64,000 bases of DNA from Planctomycetota bacterium (GCA_026692665.1 JAPLOF010000057.1:36045-100044); one strand, 5' to 3'. Shown: positions 46,177 through 54,962, counted from the stretch's first letter. Program-made: numbers and translations. The notes: generated from the sequence alone by a model not told the origin.

Positions 46177-47021
46177 AGGAGATCCGGAAAGCGCGGCTTT
46201 TGCCGCAGGAAGAAGACCGCACCGAGCGCGAACACGACGATCGCCACGCCCGCGAACGCCGCGACGACGGGCGGTTGCGGCCACAGACCGTAGATGAGCA
46301 CGCGGCGGTAGCTGTCGATCAGCCAGTACATCGGGTTGATCTTGAGGACCCACCCGAGCCCGGCCTTCTGGACCAAGTAAGCGGGGTAGAAGATCGGCGT
46401 CATGAACATGCCGACCATGAGCGCGACGCCCATGACGTGGTAGACGTCGCGCAGGAACAGGTTGAGCGCGCTGAAGAAGAATCCCAGCCCGATCGTGAAC
46501 ACGAGCTGGATCGCGAACAAGAGCGGCAACGCGACCAGCGTGTACGAGAACCCGAGTGCACGCTGGGGCGCCGGCGCGCCGGCCTCGGGCACGATCGGCG
46601 AGATCCAGGCGTAGAACGCGACGCCAATGAGCGCGATGGCGACGCCGATCAGCATGTTGACGAGCGCAGACACCCCCAGGTAGACGGGCAGGACTTCGGA
46701 TGGGAACACGACCTTCTGGATGAGGTTTTGGTTCTCGACCAGGGTGTTCGTCGAGCGCGACACGGTTTCCGCGAACGCCTGCCACACGAGGATTCCGGCC
46801 AGCATCAGAAGCGCGACTTCCTGATTGCTCTGCCCTTCGTCCCAACGTGACTTCATCACGAAGGTGAAGACGAACATGTAGATGACGAGGTTCAGCAGCG
46901 GGAAGATCACCGACCAGAAGAACCCCATGCTCGATCCGACATAACGCGCGCGCAGGTCGCGCCGCACCATGTCCTGGAGCAGTCGGCGGTTCTTCCGCAG
47001 GGATCGGATCAGGACCAGCAC
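46173..47021 (-). CDS. wzm: Polysaccharide ABC exporter permease (Wzm)
   Basis: A 282-residue ABC-2 type permease with six membrane segments (about 30-50, 65-90, 110-135, 150-200, 205-225, 245-270) and N-terminal amphipathic region VRRDLRARYVGSSMGFFWS, a Wzm/TagG-type signature. It should move a lipid-linked polysaccharide across the inner membrane with the Wzt ATPase encoded next. GTG start at 47021, 8 bases after the arginase stop. Confidence 0.94.
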   Translation of the reverse strand: MLVLIRSLRKNRRLLQDMVRRDLRARYVGSSMGFFWSVIFPLLNLVIYMFVFTFVMKSRWDEGQSNQEVALLMLAGILVWQAFAETVSRSTNTLVENQNLIQKVVFPSEVLPVYLGVSALVNMLIGVAIALIGVAFYAWISPIVPEAGAPAPQRALGFSYTLVALPLLFAIQLVFTIGLGFFFSALNLFLRDVYHVMGVALMVGMFMTPIFYPAYLVQKAGLGWVLKINPMYWLIDSYRRVLIYGLWPQPPVVAAFAGVAIVVFALGAVFFLRQKPRFPDLL

Positions 47022-47029
47022 CGCGGGGC

Positions 47030-47944
47030 CTAGACGATGGCCTTCCCGAGCGCGGACAGCACCAGGTCGACCGCGACGCGCGCGGTGGCGTTGTGGTTGT
47101 CGAGGATCGGGTTGATCTCGGTGACCTCGAGCCCCAGGAGCTTCCCGCTCTCCGCGGCGTGCTCCATGATCAGGTGGCTCTCGCGCAGCGTCGTGCCGCC
47201 GAACGCCGGGGTGCCGACGCCGGGCGCCACCGAGGGATCCATGCCGTCCACGTCGAACGACAAGTGGAAGCCCGCGGTGCCCGCGCAGGCGATCTCGATC
47301 GCCATCTTCATGACCTTGTGGACCCCGTGCATGTCGAGGTCCTTCACGGTGAAGACGTGGATGCCGGACGCCTTGATCTCCTGGCGCTCGCGCGGGTCGA
47401 TCGTGCGCACGCCGATCAGCACGGCTTTCTCGACGTCCACCATCGGCACGCGCTCGCCCAGGCGCACGAGTTCCGGCGCACCACGACCGATGCAGGCCGC
47501 GAGCGGCATGCCGTGGACGTTGCCCGACTCCGTGCTCTCGGGCGTGTTCATGTCACCGTGCGCGTCGAACCAGATCAGGCCGATCTTCTTCTTCTGCCGG
47601 TGATAGTGGCTCGAGAGACCGGCGATGGTCCCGCAGGCGATCGAGTGGTCGCCGCCGATGACCACCGGGAACGCGCCGTCGGCGAGGGCCTTCTCGACGC
47701 GGATGCGGAGCTCGGCGCAGGCCGCGGCGATCTCCTCCAGGAAGCGCGCCTTCGGGTTCCGCGGGACGCGCGATGCCGGCTCGGGCACGGGCACGTTGCC
47801 GCGATCCTCGAAGTTCAGCCCGAGGGAGCGGATGCCCTCCTCGATCCCCGCGATGCGCACGGCGTTGGGCCCCATGTCGACGCCGCGACGTCCGCCGCCC
47901 AGGTCCATGGGCACGCCCAGAAAAGCAATGGTCCGTTCCATCAT
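47030..47944 (-). CDS. Arginase
   Basis: A 304-residue ureohydrolase that matches arginase in length and motifs: GGDHSIA (first Mn ligands), WFDAHGDMNTPESTESGNVHGMPLA (Asp-His-Asp plus substrate loop) and LSFDVDGMDPSVAPGVGTP. It converts arginine to ornithine and urea. Tandem ATGs occur at 47944 and 47941; the first overlaps the SAM hydrolase stop (ATGA) and has a GGAGG (47954-47950) 5 bases upstream. Its place between SAM hydrolase and an O-antigen-type exporter is unusual and gives no clear pathway. Confidence 0.93.
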   Translation of the reverse strand: MMERTIAFLGVPMDLGGGRRGVDMGPNAVRIAGIEEGIRSLGLNFEDRGNVPVPEPASRVPRNPKARFLEEIAAACAELRIRVEKALADGAFPVVIGGDHSIACGTIAGLSSHYHRQKKKIGLIWFDAHGDMNTPESTESGNVHGMPLAACIGRGAPELVRLGERVPMVDVEKAVLIGVRTIDPRERQEIKASGIHVFTVKDLDMHGVHKVMKMAIEIACAGTAGFHLSFDVDGMDPSVAPGVGTPAFGGTTLRESHLIMEHAAESGKLLGLEVTEINPILDNHNATARVAVDLVLSALGKAIV

Positions 47945-48762
47945 ATGATCCTCCGCAGGTTCACCCGATCGCCGCGCACGAGGCCGAGGCGTTGGGCGGC
48001 GTTGCCGTCGCGCACCGCGATCTCGAGCGAACCGTACGAATCTACCAAGGCCAGCGCCTCGCCCGGAGCGACATCCGCGTAGGTGCCGCGCACGCGCAGG
48101 ATCAGGCCGTGCGTTTCGACGATCCACGAAGTCGGATCATCTCCGAGATCCTCGGACCGGGCCGCGAGCACGAGGTTCCCGTAGCGATCCGCGAAGAGGA
48201 CCTCGGCCTCTCCCCGATCGCCGTCGAGGCGGGCGCGGGGAAGCGCGGAGCGCTCCAGAGGGAGATCGGGGCCGACGCCCGCGGCGAGCGGGTCGAGCCC
48301 GCCGGCGATCGCGGCAGCCGCGGGCGCGAGCACGTCGCGGCCGTGGAACGTGCGACTCTGCCGCGGCAGCGCGAAACGGGCCGTGTCGAGCGCGCGGACG
48401 CGCGCGTCGACGGAGAGCACGGGCGCCAGCAGGCCATTGTCGGGCGCGAGGAAGGCCTGCCCCCGATCGAGCGCCACGACGAGCCGGCGCGACGAACCCA
48501 CGCCCGGATCGACGACGGCGACGTGCACGGTCCCGGGCGGGAAGTACCCGCGCGCGTGGGCCAGGAAGAAGGATGCGCGGGCCACGTCCTGCGGCGGGAT
48601 CTCGTGGCACAAGTCCACGACACGCGCTCCCGGCGCGCGCGAGAGGATCACTCCGTGCACGATCCCGACGTACGGATCCACGAGCCCGAAGTCGGTCGTC
48701 AGCGTCACGATGCCGGAAGAGGTGAAGGCCCGCTCCTCGATCGGATCCGCGCTGGTTCGCAC
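47941..48762 (-). CDS. SAM hydrolase / SAM hydroxide adenosyltransferase (DUF62)
   Basis: A 273-residue protein: IVTLTTDFGLVDPYVGIVHGVI, VVDLCHEIPPQDV, VVDPGVGSSRRLVVALDRG, FLAPDNGLLAPVL and GEAEVLFADRYGNLVL match the DUF62/duf-62 SAM hydroxide adenosyltransferase family, which splits SAM to adenosine and methionine. GTG 48762 is chosen: an AGAGG (48774-48770) lies 7 bases before it and overlaps the upstream stop, and the family begins a few residues later. Confidence 0.88.
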   Translation of the reverse strand: MRTSADPIEERAFTSSGIVTLTTDFGLVDPYVGIVHGVILSRAPGARVVDLCHEIPPQDVARASFFLAHARGYFPPGTVHVAVVDPGVGSSRRLVVALDRGQAFLAPDNGLLAPVLSVDARVRALDTARFALPRQSRTFHGRDVLAPAAAAIAGGLDPLAAGVGPDLPLERSALPRARLDGDRGEAEVLFADRYGNLVLAARSEDLGDDPTSWIVETHGLILRVRGTYADVAPGEALALVDSYGSLEIAVRDGNAAQRLGLVRGDRVNLRRII

Positions 48763-48773
48763 GGGAGGACCTC

Positions 48774-50708
48774 TCAACGCGTGCGCGACGCGAGCGCGCC
48801 GAGCCACGCGCCTTGGACCGCCGGGTGCGCGCTCGTGGCGCGCAACTCGCGCAGGAGGCGCTCGTACTCCGCGGGCCCGCCCCACTGGCCGACCGCGAAG
48901 CCCACGCGGCGCAGGTCGCTGGAAGCCGCGCTGATGGGCGGGTCCTGCAGCTCGCGCAGCAGCGCGAACGGGCCCCCATGGTCGAACAAGAGGCCCACGG
49001 CGAGCACGCTGACGTCGAACTCGGAGTTCCAGATCGCCGAGCGCAGGAGCGGTTCGACGGCGCTGTCGCCGATCTCGGCCAGCGCGCGCGCGAGCTCGAC
49101 GTCCAGCTCGCGATCGTCCGGCCTCGGGAACAGCGCGCGGAACACCTCGACGTCCTCCGAGGAACCGTTGCGCGCGAGGGCGCGTACGAGTTCGACGGCG
49201 TCCGCACCGCGCGGAGGCGGGTCCGACGAGAGCGCCTCGCGCACGGTCGCGCGCCCCGCGAGGCGTCCGACGCCGCACAGCCCCGTCGCGATGGCGACCT
49301 TCTCCTCACCCGAGCTCTCGCCGAACCGCGACTCGAGGACGACGCCGGCGCGCGGATCGCGCGCCACGCGCAGGAGCGCCCGGATGGTCGGCCGGTGCTC
49401 GGGATGATCGGGATCGGTCGCGCGCTCCTCGACTTCGGCGGTCGGCTTGCGCTGGTCGTGGCGCAGCGCCGCAACGCGGAAAGCCGCGCGCACGGCGGGA
49501 TCGGGATCCTGAGCCAGCGTCGCGAAGCGCGTCAGCCACGAGGCGTCCGGCACGGCCCCCAGTGCGACCGCCAGCTGCTCACGGCCCTGGGCATCGAGCT
49601 GCGACGGATCCACGGCGAGCAGCGGGCCGCTCGATTCCTCTCCCGCGAGGCCGGCCAGCTCGACGGCGCGCCAGCGCACCTCGGGGACTTCGATCGCGGC
49701 GCGCACGAGGTCCACGGCGAGCCGCTCCACGCGCCGGCGGTCGATCTCGTCGAGGATCGCGCGCCATTCGGCGACGTCCGCGGGCCGCCACAGGTCGTTC
49801 GCGACGAGGTCGGACAGCTCGCGCGGGATGACGGCGACGGCCGCACGCAGGCGCGCGGTGCCTCGCCCATGGAGGACCTGATTCAGCAGATGGTCGGCGA
49901 CGCCCGGCCGACGCAGGCCGGGCAGCGCGCCCATCACCACCTCGGCCAACAGGTCCGGAGCGGCGCTGAGTTCGCGGATCGCGAGCACCTTCCAGGCCTG
50001 CCCTTCGACGAGCCCGAACTCGCGCGCCGCTTCCCAGCGCAGACGCAGGAGAACGCTGCCCGCGGCGGTCGGCCGCGAAGCGGCGGGATCGAAGGCCTGC
50101 ACGAGCAGGTCGCGCGCTCCGAGCGCCGCGGGATGACTGGGATCCGCGGCGATCTCCTCGACGCGCCGCCGACCGGCGTTGCGGCCGTCGCGCAGGAGCG
50201 CCAGGAGCGCCGCGTCGCGCAGCAGCCCGGTCTCGGTGCCCGCGATGTCGAGCAGCAGGGCCGTGGCGCCCGCGTTCATCTCTCCGAGCGCCAGGATCGA
50301 GGCGACGCGCTCGATGCCCTGGCCCGTGCGCGCGAGCGTCTCTAGCCGACCGCGCTCGCCTTCCGCGGACGCGCATCCCAGGGCCATCAGGGCCGCGGCG
50401 CGGCGCTGGGCCGAGATGCCCTCCGCGCCCAGGACCGCGCGGGCTTCGGAGGGTGTGCGGGCCGTGAACTGGACGGTCTTGTCGCGCTGGAGCAGCCCGC
50501 GCCAGGCTTCCGGCGTCGGCGGAACGGCCACATCCGGCAGGACTTCCTGCGCTTCCGGGACGGGTACGGCCGCCGGAGTTCCGAGGGCCTGGGCCGAGGG
50601 CCCGGTCCAGGGCAGGCTCGCGCCAGGCCCGGGGAGGCTCGCCCCGGCGAGGGCGAGCGCGAACAGTACGGGGAACGGAACCATGGGCGGTCGGGGACGC
50701 CTCCTCAT
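48774..50708 (-). CDS. Exported HEAT-repeat protein
   Basis: A 644-residue protein with a basic start and hydrophobic stretch (MRRRPRPPMVPFPVLFALALAGASLPG) acting as signal or anchor, a Pro/Ala-rich stretch (to about 80), and then continuous HEAT/PBS-lyase-type helical repeats to the end (for example GIERVASILALGEMNAGATALLLDIAG, ELDVELARALAEIGDSAVEPLLRSA). No catalytic motif. ATG 50684 (636 residues) is an alternative start; neither has a good Shine-Dalgarno. It begins a tight run leading to SAM hydrolase, arginase and the Wzm/Wzt exporter. Confidence 0.8.
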   Translation of the reverse strand: MRRRPRPPMVPFPVLFALALAGASLPGPGASLPWTGPSAQALGTPAAVPVPEAQEVLPDVAVPPTPEAWRGLLQRDKTVQFTARTPSEARAVLGAEGISAQRRAAALMALGCASAEGERGRLETLARTGQGIERVASILALGEMNAGATALLLDIAGTETGLLRDAALLALLRDGRNAGRRRVEEIAADPSHPAALGARDLLVQAFDPAASRPTAAGSVLLRLRWEAAREFGLVEGQAWKVLAIRELSAAPDLLAEVVMGALPGLRRPGVADHLLNQVLHGRGTARLRAAVAVIPRELSDLVANDLWRPADVAEWRAILDEIDRRRVERLAVDLVRAAIEVPEVRWRAVELAGLAGEESSGPLLAVDPSQLDAQGREQLAVALGAVPDASWLTRFATLAQDPDPAVRAAFRVAALRHDQRKPTAEVEERATDPDHPEHRPTIRALLRVARDPRAGVVLESRFGESSGEEKVAIATGLCGVGRLAGRATVREALSSDPPPRGADAVELVRALARNGSSEDVEVFRALFPRPDDRELDVELARALAEIGDSAVEPLLRSAIWNSEFDVSVLAVGLLFDHGGPFALLRELQDPPISAASSDLRRVGFAVGQWGGPAEYERLLRELRATSAHPAVQGAWLGALASRTR

Positions 50709-50925
50709 CGGCAGAGCCGCGGCCCGAGGCGAGGGCCGCATGCTGCCACGCGGCCCCCCTCGCAGGCCACAGCCGAGATCCACCCCGGGACCCGGGACGG
50801 AAAGCGCCCTAGATCGCTGGGCGGCAAGGGGTTCGGAGTCGGCTCGACTCCGGTCCGCCAGCCGGGGTGCGGCCCTCGGAAGATCCTTCCGCCCGCTCGT
50901 GGGAGGTCGAATCCGCCGGCCGGAT

Positions 50926-51267
50926 TCACCGGCCGACGTGCAACACGACCTCGAGGCGCCCAGGCAGGAGCCGGCGCAGGGTCACCTGCCCCGACCGTCC
51001 GTCGTCGGTCCGCGCGGCGAGCTCTCCCGCGAGCCCCAGCGCCAGGTCCGTCGCGAGGAAGCGGCCTTGTGCGTCCGTGCGCATCTCGCGGCCGTCGGGG
51101 AACACGACGCGAGCCCCCTCGATCGGGCTGCCCGTGGTGCGGTCGAGGACGGTCCCGGCGACTTCCGCGCGCGACGAGGCCGTCGCGGCGCTCGCGGCCT
51201 GACGATCGGTGCACGAGCACGCGCCGGTTCCGAGCCACAGGATCGCGAGAACGGCGAAGTGCTTCAT
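50926..51267 (-). CDS. Small lipoprotein with carboxypeptidase-regulatory-like domain
   Basis: A 113-residue protein starting MKHFAVLAILWLGTGACSC: a short lipoprotein signal with Cys at about residue 19. Residues about 35-75 (AEVAGTVLDRTTGSPIEGARVVFPDGREMRTDAQGRFLATDL) match the Ig-like carboxypeptidase-regulatory repeat, a beta sandwich common in exported proteins. Function unknown; ATG overlaps the phosphomannomutase stop (ATGA). Confidence 0.8.
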   Translation of the reverse strand: MKHFAVLAILWLGTGACSCTDRQAASAATASSRAEVAGTVLDRTTGSPIEGARVVFPDGREMRTDAQGRFLATDLALGLAGELAARTDDGRSGQVTLRRLLPGRLEVVLHVGR

Positions 51268-52616
51268 GCTTCCGGTTCTCCGAGCAGCGCGACGATCTCC
51301 GCGCGCCGGCGATCGCGTTGGGCGGCCGTGGCGGCCTCGAGGTTCAGGCGCAAGAGCGGCTCCGTATTGCTCGGCCGCACGTTGAACCACCACCAGTCAC
51401 GGTCGCCGAGATCGCCGTACTCGACCGTGATGCCATCCAGTTCGTCCTGACGCCCATCGGCGTAGCGCCGCTTCAGCTCCGCGATCGCAGCGGCCTTGTC
51501 GGCGACGTGGAAGTTGATCTCGCCGGTCGACTGGTACCGGCGCAGGTCCTGCACGAGCGTGCTGAACGGCGCCTTCGAGCGCGACAGGAGGTTGAGCGCC
51601 GAAACCATGGCCAGCACGCCGGAGTCGCAGACGAAGTTCTCGCCGAAGTAGAAGTGCCCGGACAGTTCTCCGCCGAAAGGTGCGCCACGGCTGCGCATCG
51701 TCGCCTTGATGAACGAGTGGCCGACGCGGTCGCGCACGGGAACGCCGCCAGCGCGCCGGATCTCCTCCTTGACGACCCACGAGGAGCGCAGGTCGTAGAC
51801 GATCGGGGCTCCCGGGAACTTCTTCAGGTATTCGCGCGCCAGGAGGGCCGTCATCAGGTCGTTGCCGACCGTACGGCCCGTCTCGTCGACGAAGCAGCAG
51901 CGGTCCGCGTCCCCGTCGAAGCTGACACCGATCTCCGAGCCGGCCGAGCGCACGAGCGCGCGCACGGGATCCAGGTTCTCTTCCTTCAGCGGATTGGCCT
52001 CGTGATTCGGGAACGTGCCGTCGAGCTCGGTGAAGATCGCGGTCGCGCGCGCGCGCGGAATGCGCTCGAGGATCGGACCCAGCGTATGCCCCTCCATGCC
52101 GTTGGCGCAGTCCACGGCGATCGAGACGTCCCGCTCGAGCCGAGCGAAGCGCGCGACGTGATCGGCGTAGGCCGCGAGGAGATCGCGACGCTCCAGGCCA
52201 CCCCTCCGCGCTGCGGGAGCGGTCGCCGGTCCCGTCGCCAGGCGCTCCACGTCGCGGATGCCGTTGGCCGCCGAGATCGGCGTGGCACCGCGGCCCGACA
52301 ACTTCATGCCGTTGTACTCGCCCGTGTTGTGACTCGCGGTCACGTTCAGGCCACCATCGCAATCGACGGATCCGATCGCGAAGTACGCCATCGGCGTGCT
52401 CGCGAGCCCGATGTCGACGACGTCCGTGCCCGCATCGCGCATGCCCTCGATCACGGCCGCGGCGATGGCGGGCGAGTGCGTGCGCATGTCGCGGCCGACC
52501 ACGAGCCGCTTCGCTCCGAGGAAGCGCGCGAACGCGTCGCCGATCCTCCGGGCCAGCCCGGGGTCCAGTTCCGTGGGGACGACGCCCCGGATGTCGTACG
52601 CCTTGAAGATGCCCAT
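51264..52616 (-). CDS. Phosphomannomutase/phosphoglucomutase
   Basis: A 450-residue alpha-D-phosphohexomutase. It begins with FKAYDIRGVVPTEL, the catalytic phosphoserine region reads TASHNTGEYNGMK (usually TASHNP), metal loop is SFDGDADRCCFVDE, sugar loop GGELSGHFYF, and the phosphate loop near the end is RPSNTEPLLRLNLEA. It should interconvert mannose or glucose 1- and 6-phosphates for sugar-nucleotide synthesis. The Pro-to-Thr change next to the catalytic Ser is tolerated in some homologues. First gene of the minus-strand run ending at the methyltransferase. Confidence 0.93.
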   Translation of the reverse strand: MGIFKAYDIRGVVPTELDPGLARRIGDAFARFLGAKRLVVGRDMRTHSPAIAAAVIEGMRDAGTDVVDIGLASTPMAYFAIGSVDCDGGLNVTASHNTGEYNGMKLSGRGATPISAANGIRDVERLATGPATAPAARRGGLERRDLLAAYADHVARFARLERDVSIAVDCANGMEGHTLGPILERIPRARATAIFTELDGTFPNHEANPLKEENLDPVRALVRSAGSEIGVSFDGDADRCCFVDETGRTVGNDLMTALLAREYLKKFPGAPIVYDLRSSWVVKEEIRRAGGVPVRDRVGHSFIKATMRSRGAPFGGELSGHFYFGENFVCDSGVLAMVSALNLLSRSKAPFSTLVQDLRRYQSTGEINFHVADKAAAIAELKRRYADGRQDELDGITVEYGDLGDRDWWWFNVRPSNTEPLLRLNLEAATAAQRDRRRAEIVALLGEPEA

Positions 52617-52929
52617 GCTGGAGGGGTCGTGTGGTTCCGAGGTCGGTTCGCGAACGAGCGCGAGAAGATAGCGCTCGGTGCGCCCGGGCGTCTGCTCAGG
52701 GCCCAGACGGCCGGGCTGCGCGAGCACGGCGGCGGAGACTGCGCCCCCCCAGGGGACCGGCGCCGCCCCGCGTCAGGACCGCCTGCGGGTACGACCCGTG
52801 CCGAATTGCGCGGTCCGTGCGGTCTCCTTGCAATGTCCGGGGTGTTCGAGCGTACGATGGAGGGGTCGGGCAGCCGTGAGGCCCGGGAGGGCCGCCGTCC
52901 GACCGAATTTCCGTTTCGGGGGACTCGCC
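52617..52929. other. Divergent intergenic region upstream of phosphomannomutase and an unknown gene
   Basis: 313 bases with GC-rich hairpins but no convincing gene. A possible plus-strand promoter is TTGCAA (52828-52833) with TACGAT (52853-52858), but the 19-base spacer is long. A GGGGGA stretch just before ATG 52930 may serve as ribosome-binding site. Confidence 0.5.
52828..52858 (+). promoter_or_regulatory. Weak candidate promoter for the 153-residue gene
   Basis: TTGCAA and TACGAT are reasonable hexamers for this GC-rich genome, but the 19-base spacing is longer than the usual 16-18. It would give a leader of about 65 bases. Confidence 0.25.
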
Positions 52930-53391
52930 ATGCAATCGGTCAACGTGCACCTCGTGGGCGCTTCGAAGGAAGAAGTCGCCGCGCAGTTGTCCGCCATCGC
53001 CCAGAAGGGCTTGGGCGAACACTGGTACCACCCGGATCGTCAGCACACGCGTCTGACCATCCGCTTCCATCCCGGCTCGCACCAGCCGAAGCCGGTCAAC
53101 ACCGACGACGAGTTCCTGGGCACTCTCGGCGCCAGGCCGGACATCACCTTGTACGTGGACACGGGCAGCCGCCTGAACCCCGACGAGATCGGCAAGCAGA
53201 TCGAGGCGCGCGAACTCCACCACGTCGTCGAGATCCTCCTCGCACGCTTCCGGGGCGTCGCACGCGACGACCTGACGAATCACCTCTGGACGCTGGACGA
53301 GATCCGCTCGGGCAAGGCGATCCAGGGCGCGCCGTTCGGCGACCACGAGGCGTGGCGCCGCTCGCACAAGCGGGCTTCGCAAGAGCACTAA
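52930..53391 (+). CDS. Protein of unknown function
   Basis: A 153-residue soluble protein beginning MQSVNVHLVGASKEEVAAQLSA. It is rich in His (13 or so) and charged residues, with HWYHPDRQHTRLTIRFHPGSH as a His-rich strand and ELHHVVEILLARFRGV as a likely helix. No membrane segment or signal. I recognise no family. It lies alone on the plus strand, divergent from the phosphomannomutase operon, and is followed by a strong hairpin. High coding bias supports a real gene. Confidence 0.75.
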   Translation: MQSVNVHLVGASKEEVAAQLSAIAQKGLGEHWYHPDRQHTRLTIRFHPGSHQPKPVNTDDEFLGTLGARPDITLYVDTGSRLNPDEIGKQIEARELHHVVEILLARFRGVARDDLTNHLWTLDEIRSGKAIQGAPFGDHEAWRRSHKRASQEH

Positions 53392-53500
53392 GGCGCGGCC
53401 GTTGCGCCCACCAAGCCTTCACGAGCGGCCTCGGCCATCACAGGCTCTCCCGCTGCGTGCACGCGTCCAACGGCCCGACCACGTTCCCCCACCGATCGAT

Positions 53501-53533
53501 GCGCGGCCCTCACGTCTGGCGTGGGGGCCGCGC
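53501..53533 (+). terminator. Hairpin terminator after the 153-residue gene
   Basis: GCGCGGCCCTCACG (53501-53514) pairs with CGTGGGGGCCGCGC (53520-53533), one mismatch in 14, around a TCTGG loop. There is no T-run; the tract that follows is a tandem duplication. It probably also shields the aminotransferase gene from read-through on the other strand. Confidence 0.5.
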
Positions 53534-53566
53534 TCGTTCGTGCTGTCCCCTCGTTCGTGCTGTCCC
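53533..53566. repeat. Perfect tandem duplication of 17 bases
   Basis: CTCGTTCGTGCTGTCCC occurs twice with no gap at 53533-53549 and 53550-53566, directly after (and overlapping by one base) the right arm of a GC-rich hairpin. A recent slippage duplication or a two-site binding motif are both possible. Confidence 0.85.
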
Positions 53567-53668
53567 ATCGCAGGACTGAGCGAGATCGCGCATCGCGCGC
53601 GCGGCGAACGGAGTCACCTCGCAGTCGAGGACTGCGAGCGCACGGGCGATCGACTTCGACGGGCGCTC

Positions 53669-54862
53669 TCAGCGCGCTGCCGGCGCCTGGGACATGAGTT
53701 CGCGCACGCGCTGGCAGGCGAGCTGGATCGTCTCCTCGCTGCTCGCGTAGCTGAAGCGCAGGAAGCCCTCCCCCATCGCGCCGAAGCTCGTCCCCGACAG
53801 GCACGAAACGCGCGCTTCCTGCAGCAGACGCCGCTCCAGTTCGCGCGACGGGATCTTCGTCGCCGACGTGTTGGCGAAGGCGTAGAAGGCGCCCTTCGGC
53901 ATCCCGCAGCGGAATCCCGGGATCGTGTTCAGCTCGCGCACGATCACCTTGCGCCGCGCATCGAACGCCGCGTGCATGCGGTCGACGCAGTCTTGGGGCC
54001 CGCGCAGCGCTTCCATGCCGGCCATCTGCGCCGCGGCGTTCGTGCACGAGTTGCAGTTGATCTGCAGACGCTCGGCCTGGTCCACGAGGCTCTTCGGCCA
54101 CACACCGAAGCCCATGCGCCAGCCGGTCATCGCGTAGGTCTTGCTCCAGCCGTCGAGCAGGATCGCGCGGTCGGCGATCTCGGGGTACGAGAGGATGCTG
54201 ACGTGCTTCTCGCCGTCGTAGAGCAGGCGCGAGTAGATCTCGTCCGAGAGCACGGCGACGTGCGGCTGGTTCACGAGGCCGCGGACGAGCTTGTCCATCT
54301 CGACCTTCGACGCCACGCCACCCGTCGGGTTGGCGGGCGAGTTCAGGATGATGAGCCGCGTGCGCGGCGTGATCTTCGCGAGCAGCTCGTCGGCGCTGAA
54401 CGCGAAGCCGTTCGCCTCGCGCAGCTCGAGCGGCACGGGCGTCGCGCCGGTCCAGCGGATGGCGGATTCGTAGATCGGGAAGCCCGGGTTCGGGTACACG
54501 ATCTCCGCCCCCGGCTCGCCGAACAGGAGCACGGCGTAGAACAACGTCGGCTTCCCGCCCGGGACGATGATCACCTGGTCGGGGTGCACCTTGCCGCCGT
54601 GGAAGCGCGTGCAGTATTCGGCCACGGACTCGCGCACCGGCAGCAGCCCTTTCGCCGGCGTGTAGCCGTGGAAGCCGTCGGCCAGCGCCTTGCGACCGGC
54701 CTCGACGATGTGCTCCGGCGTGCGGAAGTCGGGCGCCCCGATGTGGAGCTTCAGGACCTTCTGGCCCTGGGCTTCCAGGGCGCCGACACGGTTCACGACC
54801 TCGAACGCGGTCTCGGTGCCCAGGCGCGAAACGGCCGAGGCGAGTTGAAGACGGGCTTCCAA
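53669..54862 (-). CDS. PLP-dependent aminotransferase (class I/II)
   Basis: A 397-residue fold-type I aminotransferase: LKLHIGAPDFRTPEHIV, ANPTGG (substrate Asn), LSDEIYSRL (cofactor Asp), WSKTYAMTGWRMG with the PLP-Lys, and RFSYASSEETI with the substrate Arg. Substrate cannot be told; similar proteins use Asp, Ala or aromatic amino acids. No ATG lies near the domain start. TTG at 54862 is chosen because a strong AAGGAG lies exactly 8 bases upstream and the resulting length is normal; upstream frames would invade the next gene. Confidence 0.9.
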   Translation of the reverse strand: MEARLQLASAVSRLGTETAFEVVNRVGALEAQGQKVLKLHIGAPDFRTPEHIVEAGRKALADGFHGYTPAKGLLPVRESVAEYCTRFHGGKVHPDQVIIVPGGKPTLFYAVLLFGEPGAEIVYPNPGFPIYESAIRWTGATPVPLELREANGFAFSADELLAKITPRTRLIILNSPANPTGGVASKVEMDKLVRGLVNQPHVAVLSDEIYSRLLYDGEKHVSILSYPEIADRAILLDGWSKTYAMTGWRMGFGVWPKSLVDQAERLQINCNSCTNAAAQMAGMEALRGPQDCVDRMHAAFDARRKVIVRELNTIPGFRCGMPKGAFYAFANTSATKIPSRELERRLLQEARVSCLSGTSFGAMGEGFLRFSYASSEETIQLACQRVRELMSQAPAAR

Positions 54863-54870
54863 GCGGGGGG

Positions 54871-54876
54871 CTCCTT
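54871..54876 (-). promoter_or_regulatory. Shine-Dalgarno that fixes the TTG start of the aminotransferase gene
   Basis: AAGGAG on the minus strand, 8 bases before TTG 54862. It is one of the clearest ribosome-binding sites in the window and the main reason for calling a TTG start. Confidence 0.7.
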
Positions 54877-54962
54877 CGTAGGCGGACCGCCGCAGATTGA
54901 AGGGGTCGGCCAGTGTGCGCAAGCACAGGTCCCGAGGAATTCCGGCGCGACCCTCCGCGGGC

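Noticed and set aside
51264-52616. Catalytic loss in the phosphohexomutase because TASHNP reads TASHNT
   Set aside because: The phosphoserine, metal loop DGDADR and phosphate loop are intact; the changed position is not catalytic.
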